Source: Neckera pumila
Taxonomy: Eukaryota > Streptophyta > Bryopsida > Hypnales > Neckeraceae
Length of the DNA: 64,000 bases
Assembly: GCA_963969595.1 (NCBI GenBank)
Contig: OZ018408.1
Coordinates: 13,079,823-13,143,822, forward strand
Direction of reading: 5' to 3'
The position numbers and the translations under genes are program-made. The notes beneath the pieces were generated by a model that had not been told where the DNA came from, made no database searches, and saw nothing but the letters and a program-made list of their open reading frames with translations. Shown here one piece after another: positions 46,384-58,265 of the stretch. Within the stretch, counting starts at the first letter, position 1; each line of letters begins with the position of its first letter.

Positions 46384-46486
46384 ACTCGCACTTGGTGTTC
46401 TAGAGTGTTATTAATGAGGGTCTTAGGAACAAATTTAGACCTACGGATTCACATTGCCAACATCACCCCTAACACCAAGTGCGAAC
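46384..46486. mobile_element. Small MITE with CGCACTTGGTGTT ends, 103 bp
   Basis: The left arm ACTCGCACTTGGTGTT is mirrored by AACACCAAGTGCGAAC. The interior shares GAGGGTCTTAGGAACAAAT with the elements at 5287 and 5511. It is the best preserved of the three. Confidence 0.65.
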
Positions 46487-46986
46487 ATACATTTAATCGC
46501 ATGAACGAATCGGTAGAGGACACGGGATATTTCTGGGAAAGAGATGACTTAGGGATAACATCGACATCTCCCGTAATGTTTAGAAATAATTCATTGTTTA
46601 GAATTATATCACAAACACTGTCCAAACTTCAGCAAACTAGAAAATATTTCTGTTACAGCTCAAGCTTTGGGGGCTCAGGCACTTCTTGTTTTCAAATTCA
46701 TTTAGCTGGCGTAGTCCACCTGTTTGTGTGTAACAAAGTCTCGTGTTATCAATTTAGTGCCTAATTGATTTACAAATCCTTTTAATGTTTTTATTATTGT
46801 CTTGGATGGTGCGGTTTTGTAGGTGTGCGAGCAAGGTATAATCTATTTTTGTTAGGTGCTGTGTAGAAATTCCGGAATAAGGGTTGTCAGATGCCTTGAT
46901 TCTAGAGTAGGAAATGATCAAATGCACTGGATTCGTTGAGAGTACAATATCCCTCACGGGCAAAGACAAGAAATAGTGGTGTGTAC

Positions 46987-47171
46987 CTTGCCCTTGGGAT
47001 CTGGTTGCAAGTTGTCACGTCCAGTATCCGCCCAAAATGAGTCGAAAAGAAATTCAAGCACGTAGCCATCCCTTACCACGTAGTCCCCGTATGCACTCAG
47101 CCAGTCCTCTCCCACGGGACTGAAGTAGCGTACGTGGCTTGGCTTGAGAATCCGGAGTCCGTGGGTACGTA
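46987..47171 (-). CDS. Orphan coding exon, family not recognised
   Basis: On the minus strand an exon of 185 bp is bounded by an acceptor (CCTCTGCAG) and a strong donor (GGCAAG then GTACAC). The open frame in phase 2 reads RTHGLRILKPSHVRYFSPVG and continues with DWLSAYGDYVVRDGYVLEFL and SFWADTGRDNLQPDPKGK. The composition is that of a folded, conserved protein. I found no partner exon on either side with matching phase, so it may be a fragment of a gene copied into this place or one exon of a gene whose other exons I missed. It lies inside the segment bounded by the 115-bp direct repeats. Confidence 0.45.
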
Positions 47172-47698
47172 CTGCAGAGGTCTAATTTGCGTTCCTACTG
47201 CGCTACTCATTCTGCAGCACGAATCTGAGGAAATGGAGAAAAGTTAATCACAAATGGAGTTTGTCGTGCAGCAGTTGATGCCGTTACTACTGTCCAAGTC
47301 ATGCATAACGCAAGTTTCGACAATAGCTTTCTTGCACCATTGAATTCTTAGTGGTGAAAGTGGAAACAAAGAACTAATTGTTACGAATGGCATTAGCAGC
47401 GTTGGAAGCTACGGCTCTGCAAGCCGCACAACTCAAGAATTGCCAAGAGCTATCACATAGTATTGATTTCTTAGCAATGTTGGAACGAAGAAAGATGATT
47501 TACAAGTGGTTTGCTCTGCTTCAAGTTCGCAGTATTTGAAGCTACGAATCTGCCAGCTGCGCACTATTCAAAAAGCTATCATAGAGGACTGAATTGTAAC
47601 TGTGGAAGAAGAAACGGAGAGAGACTTGATACAAACAGCATTCGTAGTGCAGCATTTGAGGCTATAATTTTGCAAAAAATACGCGTAGCTCAAGAATC
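47172..47698. repeat. Three degenerate repeats of about 120-130 bp
   Basis: Related phrases recur near 47396, 47525 and 47645: a GCAGYRTTTGAAGCTAC-like box, then CTGCMAGCYGCGCA-like, then CTCAAGAA-like. They are too diverged to fix borders. They could be old tandem copies or a decayed repetitive coding sequence. Confidence 0.4.
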
Positions 47699-47813
47699 GT
47701 ACCCCATATGATTCTCGGCACCAGGAGTGTCCAGGGAGAATTGAACCAAATTAGTCAATATCTGAGGTTCTCTAAAATAACTTGGTTTCTCTTTGATATG
47801 CTTTGGTTGTTCC
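47699..47813 (+). repeat. 115-bp direct repeat, copy 2
   Basis: Matches 45121-45235 at 110 of 115 positions. After the repeat a further short match (CCCCTTTGAATAGCAA here, CCCCTCTGAATAGCAA near 45386) shows that the duplicated segment was once longer. Confidence 0.85.
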
Positions 47814-49606
47814 CACAATCCCCTTTGAATAGCAAAAAACAGAGAACTACAGTAGGATTTGGGGTTCAAGATGGAGCTCTTTTGTGAGTTTTGTCCCTAG
47901 TTTTGTTTCCACCAATGAGAACTCACAAGCATGTGGCATGTGGGACTAGGGATTGTAACTCAAGACAAGAACCATGAGTTTAGAGCTTAACTCAAGATGA
48001 AGTGGTAGACCACAATGCATTTATTGTTGGGGACTTCAACTTAAAGTTAGCTTGCAACTCCAAACCAAGTCCAAACCACTATCTACAATTACCTCTATTG
48101 TCAATTCTTTCCATACATTGCTTGGCATATCCAAACTTCTTGATGCACGTCTTGATGTCACAATAGGGGTAGTCACACCTTCTCGCTTACATGAAGGTTG
48201 AGAAGATGTGGAGAGGAAAGTGGAGTCAATGAGAGCCCATTCTCCATGAACAAAGTGTGACACCCCTTCTTCAAGGTTGTGGAGAACAAGACTGGAGAGA
48301 TACGGAAATCCAGCTAAACCCAACTAAGTGTAGCTTTGAGGTCCCGTGGAGCCTGTCTCAAAGTAGCAAGAGATCACGTTGTCAGACCTTAGCTTAAAAA
48401 AGCCATTGTGTAAACTTCTTCATACTCATTCTTGTCCTTCGGAGGAGAAGGTTGAGCAGTCTTAACCTTCACAGAATGGGCATTGGTGAGGCCAGGGAGA
48501 GCCAATGCACAAATGCCACATCCGGATTCCGTAAAGGTTGAAACTCCGGTAAAGAATATGTGACTACCCCTAATGTAGGATCCATATTGCTTGTGATTAT
48601 CAATGGTGCTTTGTGGATAGGCAAGTACAATTAATGCCACATCCATTTTATATTCATTGATGAAGCTTCAAGACAAAAGATTGTAGATTGTGTAATATAT
48701 CAATAGAAAGCCAAAAATGAATGCTTCAAGGTAGAAGCACCCAAAACCGTCATTATTAAGCAATTCAACTCAGTTGGAGGCAACTTTTCCTAAAATTCAT
48801 ATTTTTGTAGTATAAGCAAGTGAAAATTATGAATATTCAAAAAAAAAAAAAGATTTTTCGAATGTGGTATGTAATTTCTATGATTTTTCAAAGAGACAGC
48901 TCCCTAGACCACTGAAATTGTCAAATAGGTGGACCCAAAATCAAATCAACAAAAATCAGTAGTGTCAATTGCGTCAATGAATAAGAGTCAAATATTTCAA
49001 AGACACATTAATGAGAAGTCTGGGGACAGATTTAGTGACAATCTTAGGTACATAAATGAGAGCATGGACGCTAAATAATGGGTGTTTCTACCTTACATGA
49101 ATCAATGATATAGATATTTAATTAGGAGGGTACTTATTACTCTATATAATTTTTTTAAGCTACCTTGCGTTCAAGTAGTAAGGGACAAAGTTGAACATGG
49201 ATGGTTTGGTGTACATCCCCAATTCAATTAGAGCCTCGATTTGAGCACTACCACCCATTTGTCAACACTCCTAACTTTGACAATTTTTGCATGAAAGTGC
49301 ATAATGAATGCTTGGATTCCCTTTAAATTTTCTTTGTCACCAAAAAAATAATTTTTTTTCTGAAAATAAAATCTTCTAAACACAACTTTTTTTTACAACC
49401 ATTACATTGGTATAATAAAATGACAAAAAATACTTTGGTTTTTTACACTATGAGACTTGCAGTAGGGTGGAAGTTTACATAGCGAGTTGCATTGGTGGGA
49501 TCAATTTGTGCCATAGTATTTGCTCAATGTAAAGAAATGCTCTTAGTTTCTGACAAAAAAATTGCAAGAAAGAGTTCTATAATAGACGAAGGATTTTAGT
49601 TTGTCA
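47814..49606. other. Intergenic DNA with two minus-strand frames of uncertain status
   Basis: Minus-strand frames of 85 codons (48646-48389) and 95 codons (48323-48036) follow one another. The first contains VALIVLAYPQSTIDNHKQYG and a charged PPKDKNEYEEVY. G+C is slightly above the surroundings. I recognise neither; they may be a decayed gene. From 48.7 kb on the sequence is AT-rich repeat DNA. Confidence 0.25.
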
Positions 49607-49886
49607 CATTAGAAGAGAGTTGAGGGTAAGGGAGGGCCTCAAATTAACGGGAGTTCTGGGACTGTGGGAACTTGCCATATCAGCAATCTGACCTGGTCAA
49701 GAAAGAGCCACGTCAAATTTTTTTAACTTTATTTTTTATTTTTTATTTTTTATTTTTTAACTATATATATATTTATTTATTTTAATTTTTAAAATTTTGA
49801 CAAAGTATCGATGGTTCAGAACAGAGAAATAGATAAGGGGTATAGGCCTAAAACGGCCCTCCCTTGCCCTCAACTCTCCTCTAATG
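49607..49886. mobile_element. CATTAGA-terminus MITE, 280 bp, with long inverted ends
   Basis: The left end CATTAGAAGAGAGTTGAGGG and right end CCCTCAACTCTCCTCTAATG mirror each other, and pairing continues to about 32 bases with three mismatches. It contains a stuttering TTTTTATT tract near 49735. Best-preserved termini of its family here. Confidence 0.75.
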
Positions 49887-51547
49887 GTTTTTTGCTACAT
49901 TGGAAAGAAGACTTTGTAAAATTCTACAAAAGATCCATGAGTTTTTTGAATGGGTGATATCTTCAAATCTCTTCCCAAAAATAGGATACTATCACAAGTG
50001 TTTGGATGAATGTACAAATATGTAGATGACTAACTAATATTCCATTCTAATATCCTACTCGGCTATAAGTTTATGCATTTCATGCCAAATAATTAATTAA
50101 ATTGGTAAAAGACAGTGGTTTGGCAATCGCTTTTAGAATTAATAAAAAAATTGTTTTATTTTATTTATTTGTTTTCAAAAATTTATAGCACCTTTACTAT
50201 AGAAATATTGAAACAATGGTCATATTATACTGCAATTTGCACATAGCAGCTTGGGTGCAAGGGACCCTAATCAACAACCCTTAGAGCATTGCCACCCATT
50301 CCCGGGCTACTAGGCTAGGGAAATGCGGTGGCACATGCCTTGGACCTCTCTAGCTTCTTTCGGCCTAACACACAAGCCACCCATTCCCAGGCTATGGTCC
50401 CAGCAAAGCATGTCAAGACAAATTTTAATTCATTTGTTTCAATTAAAAAAACAAAAAAGAAAGCAAGTCATAATGCGATTTATAATATTATAGTTATTTT
50501 AGCACGACAAAAGGTATGGGTTGACACGAAAGGTAAGAAGTCAACAAGCATGGCGGAGACGCTCTCCTAGTGTTTGGAGAGAGAATTTGGACGTGATTGG
50601 TCTGTTTTTGTTCCGAGCCGGGTCTGCGGTGGACCACCTTTTCTTGGCCGGCTACACCCAAACCCAGTCCGGGGAGCTCACCGTGAATGGGTGGTGATGC
50701 TCTTACTACTCTTACTTGTCCCGATTTGTGAGTATCTATAGACTTTTTCTTTTTCTTATCAATTTATTCAACCTCGTGTTCCCTTTTTAAGCTAAGAACA
50801 GTCCATTCATAGCACGTCACTTAAAGTTTTCAACATGAACGTGTCCCATTTTTTAATAGTTCAACATCTACAACATTACTTTATTTGTTTTCCGACTCCT
50901 TCCCAGTGTAATTTCCCTCCAAAATGTCAACTTGTTTTTTTTTTCTTTAATTTTTGCCAACCCTGATAGCCGGGTACGGAGTAGCTTTTTCCGTCATGAA
51001 TGTAAAAAAGCTTCATCATTCCTCCTCTCAAGACGTAAGCTTCAAGTCATGCCTTTGGCGAAAATCGAATCTGCAATCCCTCCTGACGGACGGACAATCC
51101 AAAGAAACAATTGACGGAGTTTCAGTTTGACTGCCTGGATGAGGCACGGCACAGCTGACGAAGCACGGACCCCGGTTCTGTAGGATAAGCATCCGATCTG
51201 TCGCGCTCTGCGCTGGCACACCAGCAAGTGGCAGCTGCTACGCGTCTCTCACACCCAACGCCACTGCCGAAGCCCATCTCCTACATTTCCCACTCGCGAA
51301 TCCGATCGATCGATCCAAGCGTCACTGCGACTTCTGTTGACACTTCGGCAAAATCTGCTCACAACCAGACCGTCTGCAATCTGCGCTTGTCGGTACAAAT
51401 TCCAAGGCCATTTCAATTGAGCTTTAGTTGGTGGTAGCTTTCATCTCTCTCAATCTCTCATTGAGGTAGCTAGCTGCATTGTCTGATTTCAGTTTGTTGC
51501 TTGCTGCCAGGGTTGTTGCTGCAGGATCGATCGATCCATCGATCGCG
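49887..51547. other. Intergenic DNA, then promoter and leader of the membrane-protein gene
   Basis: AT-rich to about 50.9 kb, then G+C rises toward the gene. A short GATCGATCGATCC run occurs near 51305 and again just before the ATG (51525-51546). No separate gene: frames at 50328-50570 and 51228-51437 show no signature. Confidence 0.35.
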
Positions 51548-53054
51548 ATGGTGGAAGGGTACCCGCACGGAGTGGGAGGATGGGGCGTGGGGCCCGTGTT
51601 CAAGGAAGGCGGCCGCTTGCAGGTCAAGTATATCAAACTGCTGGCGCCTTTCATCTTCGCCTTCGTTTTGCCCACGGTGCTCCTTCAGCTGCTTGGGGTT
51701 CTCGGCCTGACGTGGTGGGTCGCAGAACAGAGCCCGTTTTTGCCTCCAGGCCCTCACTACCCACACACTATATTCGCCCCCCCGCCAGTGCCGCCGACTC
51801 CCTCCTGGCGCGACTCCTTGATATTGTTCGTGGTGACCGTGGTGGTGTGGCTGCTCGGGAGCCTCGCAGTCGCGTCCTTCGGCAAAGTCGTACAATACGT
51901 CTACTCCGACCACGAGGAGGATCCGTCGGTGATCTCCTCCATCTTCAAGTCGCTTCCCGGGGCGATCTTCCGACTGCTCGTGACGACGTTGTGGGTGTTC
52001 TTGCTCACGATCCTCACCGTTTTCACGGTCTCCCTTCCGTTTATTCTCCTCGGTCTGATCTTCAAACACGCGGCGATCATTCCGATCCTGCAACAAGTGT
52101 TCGTTTCCGTCGCCGTCCTGATCTTGGGCTTCTTGTTCCTCCTGTCGCAAGAGGTAGCGGTGTTGGAGCCGGAGAATTACGGGCTGAAGGCGCTCAAGCG
52201 AAGCGCCAAGCTGGTGGAGGAGAAGCTGCTGGTGGCCCTGGTGCTGTTCGTTCTCACCTCCCTGGTCGGGGTACTGCTCTCGAGTGGGTCCAGCTGGGTG
52301 GGGAGTAAGCTGGCCACCGGGAAGTTGCCGCCCTGGACGGTGTACATTCTGGCCGTCGTGCTTGCGCTGCTGTACCTCTTGTTCACGGTCTACGTGCTGC
52401 TGGTCACCATAGTTTTGTATTTCTCGAGCAAAGTGAAGTACGATGGCGAAGAGAGCTTCCTCCCTGTCGATAACCAGTACAATGTATTGGTAAGCAATCT
52501 TCAAACCTCTCCTGGTTTGTAACGCCTTGGATTTTTATGCTCTATGGACGAGTCAAATTTATATGCCCTTCTTGGCAAAGGAAAGAGGATTTCAACGGAC
52601 AAGAAAATATGTCGTTTGGATACCATACGCGAAAGTTGTGAAGGTCAATGTTCTTTGAGATAATCGAGTGTTCAGAGGATTTTCATTCTTTTCCTGTTGT
52701 TTAAGATTTTAGGGTTCACTTTTAGGTTAGTAGCGATTTGGGGTTTGCAAGCATAATGGGCAAATATGAGAAATACCACATGGAGCAGTGGGAGTTGTGA
52801 GAGATGTGATTTCTATAATGAGCTTGTAAATCCATGTTAACAGACATGAACGCACAATGGTTGGAACTTGTTCAGTTGAGAGCCAAGGACACCCTAACAG
52901 TAAATTACAAGATTAAGATATTTTTTGTAACCATATTCTCCACAACTATTGCTGGATTGACCCCCTCCACAGTTGAAATGGGTTCCATTGAGGTTACATG
53001 ATGCTAACCCAGTTCCTCGTGGTATTACTGTGTTTGCAGGCAGCCGAGCAGTAA
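51548..53054 (+). CDS. Plant multi-pass membrane protein (At1g31130/At4g19950 group)
   Basis: Exon 51548-52489 encodes 314 residues from ATG; a donor (GTATTG then GTAAGC) and an acceptor at 53031-53039 (TGTTTGCAG) lead to a short last exon 53040-53054 adding Ala-Ala-Glu-Gln and TAA. Without splicing the frame would end at 52522 after nine more codons. Five to six hydrophobic spans are visible, starting LLAPFIFAFVLPTVLLQLLG. After the fourth comes QEVAVLEPENYGLKALKRSA, the signature position of this plant family (a conserved VLE...G..A.K.S block). Members are annotated as transmembrane proteins of unknown function. A longer reading from a TTG at 51479 is not needed. The two-exon ending is inference; the main exon is secure. 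Confidence 0.8.
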
Positions 53055-56043
53055 AAGGAGGGTTACTGATCCGCAACAACATGTTTGAGAAACTGCCAAA
53101 CCTTGCCAGTCTCCGATGTATACCGTAGCACTTTGACTGTCTTCTGTACAATGTGCAAAGACTGCCAACGGAAGTTTGTAAAGCTGCATGCGTGCTTATC
53201 CTATTGATTGTGGTTTATCTAATTTTCATGAAAATATGATTGCTGCCAGTTGTTGAATTTTCACTTTTTTTTGGTAGAATTCAGGAATTTCTTTTGTCTC
53301 TTCTACATGTTTTATGTGTGGAAGTTCGCCCTTGTTCAGTTGATCACTGATTTCAAGGATAATTTTGTTTATGTGAACATCGACAATACAATTATCTGTT
53401 ATTTTCCATATTTAGCCTTACAAGGACGAAGCCTATGGCCTATGACCATATAATCTATTTCAATTTATATTTCAATTTATTTTGCTTTGATTCCTCTATT
53501 TTGCAACTATTTTTGAGTGACAATTACCTTATTTTATTTTTGAGAGATGAAATTACATGTCTTTTGTAAGTCATAAAATTTTCAGATTTTTTGGTGAGGA
53601 TCTCTAACAACTCACAAAGTTAGGGGATGCAACCCATTCCCAATTGACGATCCATTTCCAATTGATTTGCTTTGAGAATTATAGGCATATAAGAGGACAA
53701 TTTCTGTGGTGGGAAATTTTCTCATGTGTAGCAATAGTGTTTGGACCTTTCCTAGAGTTTTCAGATATTTTGGTATCAAAATGAAGTTGCTATGAATTAA
53801 TGAGTTCCACATTCTGTAATTCCTTAAGTGATCAAGAATGGGTTGCCTCCCCTATGTACATGCATAAAAAATTAGTTAATCCAAAAATACCTAGGAGCTA
53901 GATCATAGCTTTTGGATGATAATGGAATTTAATTGTTGGTAGAGGAAGCAAAATTAACTTTTTCTTCCAACTTTTTTATCTAGTCCACCTATTCTTTCTA
54001 CTTGTCATGTGCTTGAAAATATCATTATGGAGGTCTTGCATATTTTTGTGTGAATTTGGATGTGTGTGCTATAGATGACCTTATAGTACATTTTATAAGC
54101 TTCTAATTCTTTGTACTAAACTTAAAATTCACCCATAAAAAGGATATTTTTTGAATTTGAGTTCAACTAATGAAATGAAGAGAACCAAGTCCAATTTTTA
54201 CCAATTTGAAATTTTCAAATGTTTTAAGAAATGAATGTATTATTACAATTTGAACATTGGGCCAATTACCATTGTCCACTAAGTTTTCCTTTATAGAATG
54301 ACATAGTCAATTGGATCACATTATATACCTTCAATGAAATTTTTAGTTTTTTTCAACTAATTTTGTATTAGATATGATTTTTTTCTCTTCAAAAAATTAT
54401 GATGATTTCATATTATCGTTTTGTATCCTAAAATCAAGAATAACTGAAGATCTCTCCAATTTAACCCTCATATTAAATATTTTGACAAAACTAATTTATT
54501 ATGCACCTATATAACTTTGTGAGTTGTTAGAGATCCTTCTCAACCCTAAAATCAAGAATGAACTAAAGATCTCTCCAATTTAAGCCTCATATTAAATATT
54601 TTGACTAAACTCGAATAAAGAATCGTAGGCTTTTCAACTTAACCATACATGGATGTTTTATGTCTTTTGGACAAGACCTATCTAATGGAGAAAAACAAAT
54701 TTTCATCCAATTTTTTAATTGAAACTTGAACAAATGCATTTTCAACAAATGTTGTTGGATATTCTTGATTATGAATGGTATGCTTCATAAAAACATGTCT
54801 ATTACACATTGTGAATTGTGACAACTTCTAGCTTTTTATTCTTGACTTTATTTAGCTATATTGATTATTTATTTTTGACTTCAAGTTCAATTAATGAAAC
54901 AAAGCTTATCAAATCTAGAGAACCCTCAAATTTGGAAATTTAAAAATTTGAGAAATTCTTTCAAATCCAAATTTTATTGCAACTTGAATTTTGGACCTAC
55001 AATCGATTCCATGCTGCCAAGATGTAGTCTTGCACATGTGATTTCATTTTAGAATGATTTAATTTGATTTGCACCATGATGTTCTCCACTATAATCATTA
55101 CACATCTAAAAAAAAATTTCATATTTGTATTATGCATATTATGTATTTCATATGATTTTTTCACACTTTGTATTTAAAAATTCAAGGTAATTTCATTGTT
55201 TCAAAAATAAAATCTAAAACTTTTTCTATGAATTTTTTAAGACTTACAGAAGACATGTGACTACATTTCTTAATAACAAATTGGTAAATAGGATTTCATA
55301 CACATGATAGTTGCAAAATAGGAGTATACAAAGTAAAAATTGTAAAGTTTGAAGGTGTGGTCACATGCCTATCTTTTAGGGTTAAGCCCATAAAATGTAG
55401 AGATCTTTCCAATTCTTGGAGTCCTACCTTCATGTATTGCTTTCACTCTTTTTTAGAGACCTCTCCGTTGTGATGTGCATTAAATGGGTCACAAGAGGCT
55501 TGAATTTTGAGTATTTTTATTTGTTTTTATTATACTGTGACATTGGACACAATATCATAGGACACACTAACAAATACCATGAAAATTCTTGTTTTGTTTT
55601 GTTTGTTTGTTACAATGAGATCTCCAAAACCATGCATCTCCAGTTGTGTTCTTTGTATTGAAGGAAAGCCCCAGTCCCTCAGCAAGGAGGGGTGCACGGT
55701 CTTTGTTTCCTAATGTTTGGACCTACCAAGCAAAAGTTATGAAATTTTGAATTATTCTTGAATTTAAAAATTAGAAAATTATTTTTATTTTTATGTTGAC
55801 TATGGCAACGGCACAGGGCACACCACTGACACTATAGTAGTGCTATAATGAGATTCTTGTATCATGAGGCTGCAGCCTGCAGCGGTTGCAGCATTTGTTC
55901 CGTACTGACAACCAAAGGAAAAGACATACGCCAATTATTGATGCTAGTCAAATTGGAAAACCCAGAGAATTTGCCAGCCATAGTGATGAATCAATTGTAT
56001 GCAAATTATCCTGTAATAAAACAATATTCATCATTCAGTGGAG
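53055..56043. other. AT-rich intergenic DNA with repeats
   Basis: A GATCTCTAACAACTCACAAA box near 53600 is repeated in inverse near 54515, possible ends of an old element of about 950 bp. Two direct copies of a 60-base block (ATCTCTCCAATTTAA then CCTCATATTAAATATTTTGAC) start near 54430 and 54545. Frames at 53250-53453, 55416-55661 and 55848-56054 are unremarkable. Confidence 0.4.
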
Positions 56044-56047
56044 TTAA

Positions 56048-56269
56048 CCCTTGAACGTCGGGCCAGTGGCCGTGGAAATCACCCTTTTGCAAAACCGTGG
56101 GAACAATTGGCTTAAAAAAATGAAAAAGTACTCATTGGAAGTCAAACTACTGTAAAGGACCTTCCTTTTCACAACAAAATTTGGAGGATGAATAGTTGCA
56201 TTTCTGTCCTACACAGGAGATTCTCTTGTCATTCATCGGACGAAAAGTGTCCGCCTCGACATTCAAGGG
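56048..56269 (-). mobile_element. TTAA-flanked MITE, subfamily D, 222 bp
   Basis: Exact TTAA at 56044-56047 and 56270-56273. Ends are CCCTTGAACGTCGGG and CCTCGACATTCAAGGG, an imperfect inverted repeat. The interior is the inverse of 33010-33226 and 4447-4663. Confidence 0.75.
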
Positions 56270-56272
56270 TTA

Positions 56273-56713
56273 AGGTAAACCAGCCCATTGTGGTCAAAAT
56301 TTGGAGTCTACCCTCATGCCATTGCTGAAAGTTTTCAAAAAAATTCCCACACGAAGACAAGTGTGAGAAATAGTGAGAGCAATTGAAATTATATTTTTCA
56401 AACAAAGTATGAATCTGTTACGGATTTTTGAAGTGACATGTTAAAAACAGTCAGTAGACTACTCCATGACCAGCAAAAATTGTATCCAATATGCTCTTCT
56501 TAATCACCTAAAGTGGTCACAATAATTTCTAATGTAGAAGGCCATGAAAAGTTACTTCCTACAATGATTTACACTGAAAAAGCAAGTGTTCCTAATGAGG
56601 TCACTAATTACTCTATTGGTGTCTAATTAGACATTGATTGTGGCCAAAAAAATTGTCATGGGGTCATTGGGTGTCCACTATGGGTCATCCGACCATAATG
56701 GGCTGGTTTACCT
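56273..56713. mobile_element. TA-flanked inverted-repeat element, 441 bp
   Basis: Starts AGGTAAACCAGCCCATTGTG and ends CATAATGGGCTGGTTTACCT, with TA at 56271-56272 and 56714-56715. Its left TA is part of the TTAA that closes the element at 56048. A diverged relative of its interior lies at 20270-20540. Confidence 0.65.
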
Positions 56714-56715
56714 TA

Positions 56716-58004
56716 TATTATCTCCAAGATTAATATACAAGAGTTATTAGAATATTTTGCTTTTCTTTGTGGCTAAGAAATACACAAATAAGGTGGAAAC
56801 ACCTAAATCCATCAATATAAGCAATTCATTATAGTTGGAGGCACCTTTTCCTAAAAATAATATTTTGTAGTATTAGCAATTGAAAATTATGATTTTTAAA
56901 GAAAATTAGATTTTTTGGATGTGGCATGTAATTTTTATGAATTTTCAAAGTAGTAGCTTCTAGACCACTGAAACCGTCATATAGCTGGATCTAAAACCAA
57001 AATCTCAAACAATCTGTAGTCAACCAATCACGGTTAATTATGGGGACAACTTAATAATGCTTTTGAAAGACACTTCTATAAAAGTCTAGAGACACTTTAA
57101 GCCCTTGAGTTATTCTACTATATTTTCCCCCAAAATGCTTAAAAACTGCTATTTTGAGCGTAAGTACCAAATTTTGGAAACAATACATTTTTGGGCACAT
57201 GTAATTGTAGGACCTTGTATTATGCTAGCTTGAAATGAAGTATGCTAGCTCTAAATGAAGTATGGAAAAACTTTCAAAATTTTCCACCATGCGGATTGGA
57301 AGATATTAGCATTTGAATTGGCAGAAATCATTTTTTTGGCAGTTGCACTTCACAAAGTCACATTAAAATGGAAAAAAAGCCAAAAATGGTGGATTCATTC
57401 TTCAGGGCAAGTTGGCTACATGCTTGAAAATTTTACATACTTCATTTGGAGTTGTAAAACATTTAGGAAAAAATTAGTACCTAGAACAAAGTAGAGAATG
57501 ATCCAAATTATTAAATTGTTAAGAATTTAGTTAGGGAATTGAAAAATGCCAATCCCAAAGGTTTCAATGTTGTAATAAACAATCTACATCCTATGATTTT
57601 ATTTTTTTCAAAAAATATTGAAAATTGATTAAAATAAAGGACTTCAAAGTTTATTTTAGAGTAGAGGATCCACGTTGCCTACAAACAAAAACTCCTCATA
57701 ACTATCATCTCATTGATTGAAATGAAATGATTAAAAGCTTTTCATGTATATAAAATTCGAAATTGGTTTTCTAGGTTGAATATATGGTTTGAACAAAATA
57801 AATAAATGGAAGATAGTTAATTTCTAAATTGAAATTTCATCATACTGAGCAAGTTTTTCTTTAACAACTTGAGTTAATTATCATTTGTGAAAAAACCTGG
57901 TGGCTAAGTCTTCAATTTCCAGATGGAGAATAAGTTACTCACTTGTACTTCATCCTCTTATTGATGTTGGAATTGAGATGGACAAATCTATAAGTCATGC
58001 AATT
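56716..58004. repeat. AT-rich DNA with a truncated subfamily A element
   Basis: About 57120-57770 follows subfamily A in the same orientation as the 59 kb copy (AACTGCYATTTY, GGACCTTGTATTATG, ATGGTGGATTCATTCTTC phrases) but both termini are missing. No gene. Confidence 0.45.
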
Positions 58005-58265
58005 CATTATAAGAGATTTGGGGGGACTTAAGGGCCGTTTTAGGCCTACTCCCCCGACGCTGTTCCCTTGGCAGATCAGGAATATCCGCTGTCAGATTTT
58101 TTTATTTTTTATTTAAAATCTAAAATGAAAAAAAAAGAATTCTTTTTTGTTTTGGTGATGTGGCAATCGTTCTGCCATGTCACGGAGTAGCTGCGAGGCT
58201 GTTCCCTTGACCTTAGCAGCCCTGGGAACTCATAGCCCTTCAAAGGAGTTGAAAACCATCTAATG
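58005..58265. mobile_element. CATTA-terminus MITE, 261 bp
   Basis: Starts CATTATAAGAGATTTGGGGG and ends CCATCTAATG. Shares GGCAATCGTTCTGCCA and AGCCCTTC-type blocks with the copy nested at 9394-9698. Confidence 0.65.

Noticed and set aside
45121..47813. LTR retrotransposon bounded by the 115-bp direct repeats
   Set aside because: The repeats lack TG...CA ends, and no primer-binding site, polypurine tract or polyprotein is visible between them.
48036..48646. Two consecutive minus-strand frames as a gene
   Set aside because: They show no recognised domain and no splice connection; they are only noted in the regional entry.
51470..52504. Minus-strand frame of 344 codons opposite the membrane-protein gene
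   Set aside because: Its translation is rich in Gln, His, Arg and Glu with no hydrophobic core; it is the antisense shadow of a GC-rich coding exon.
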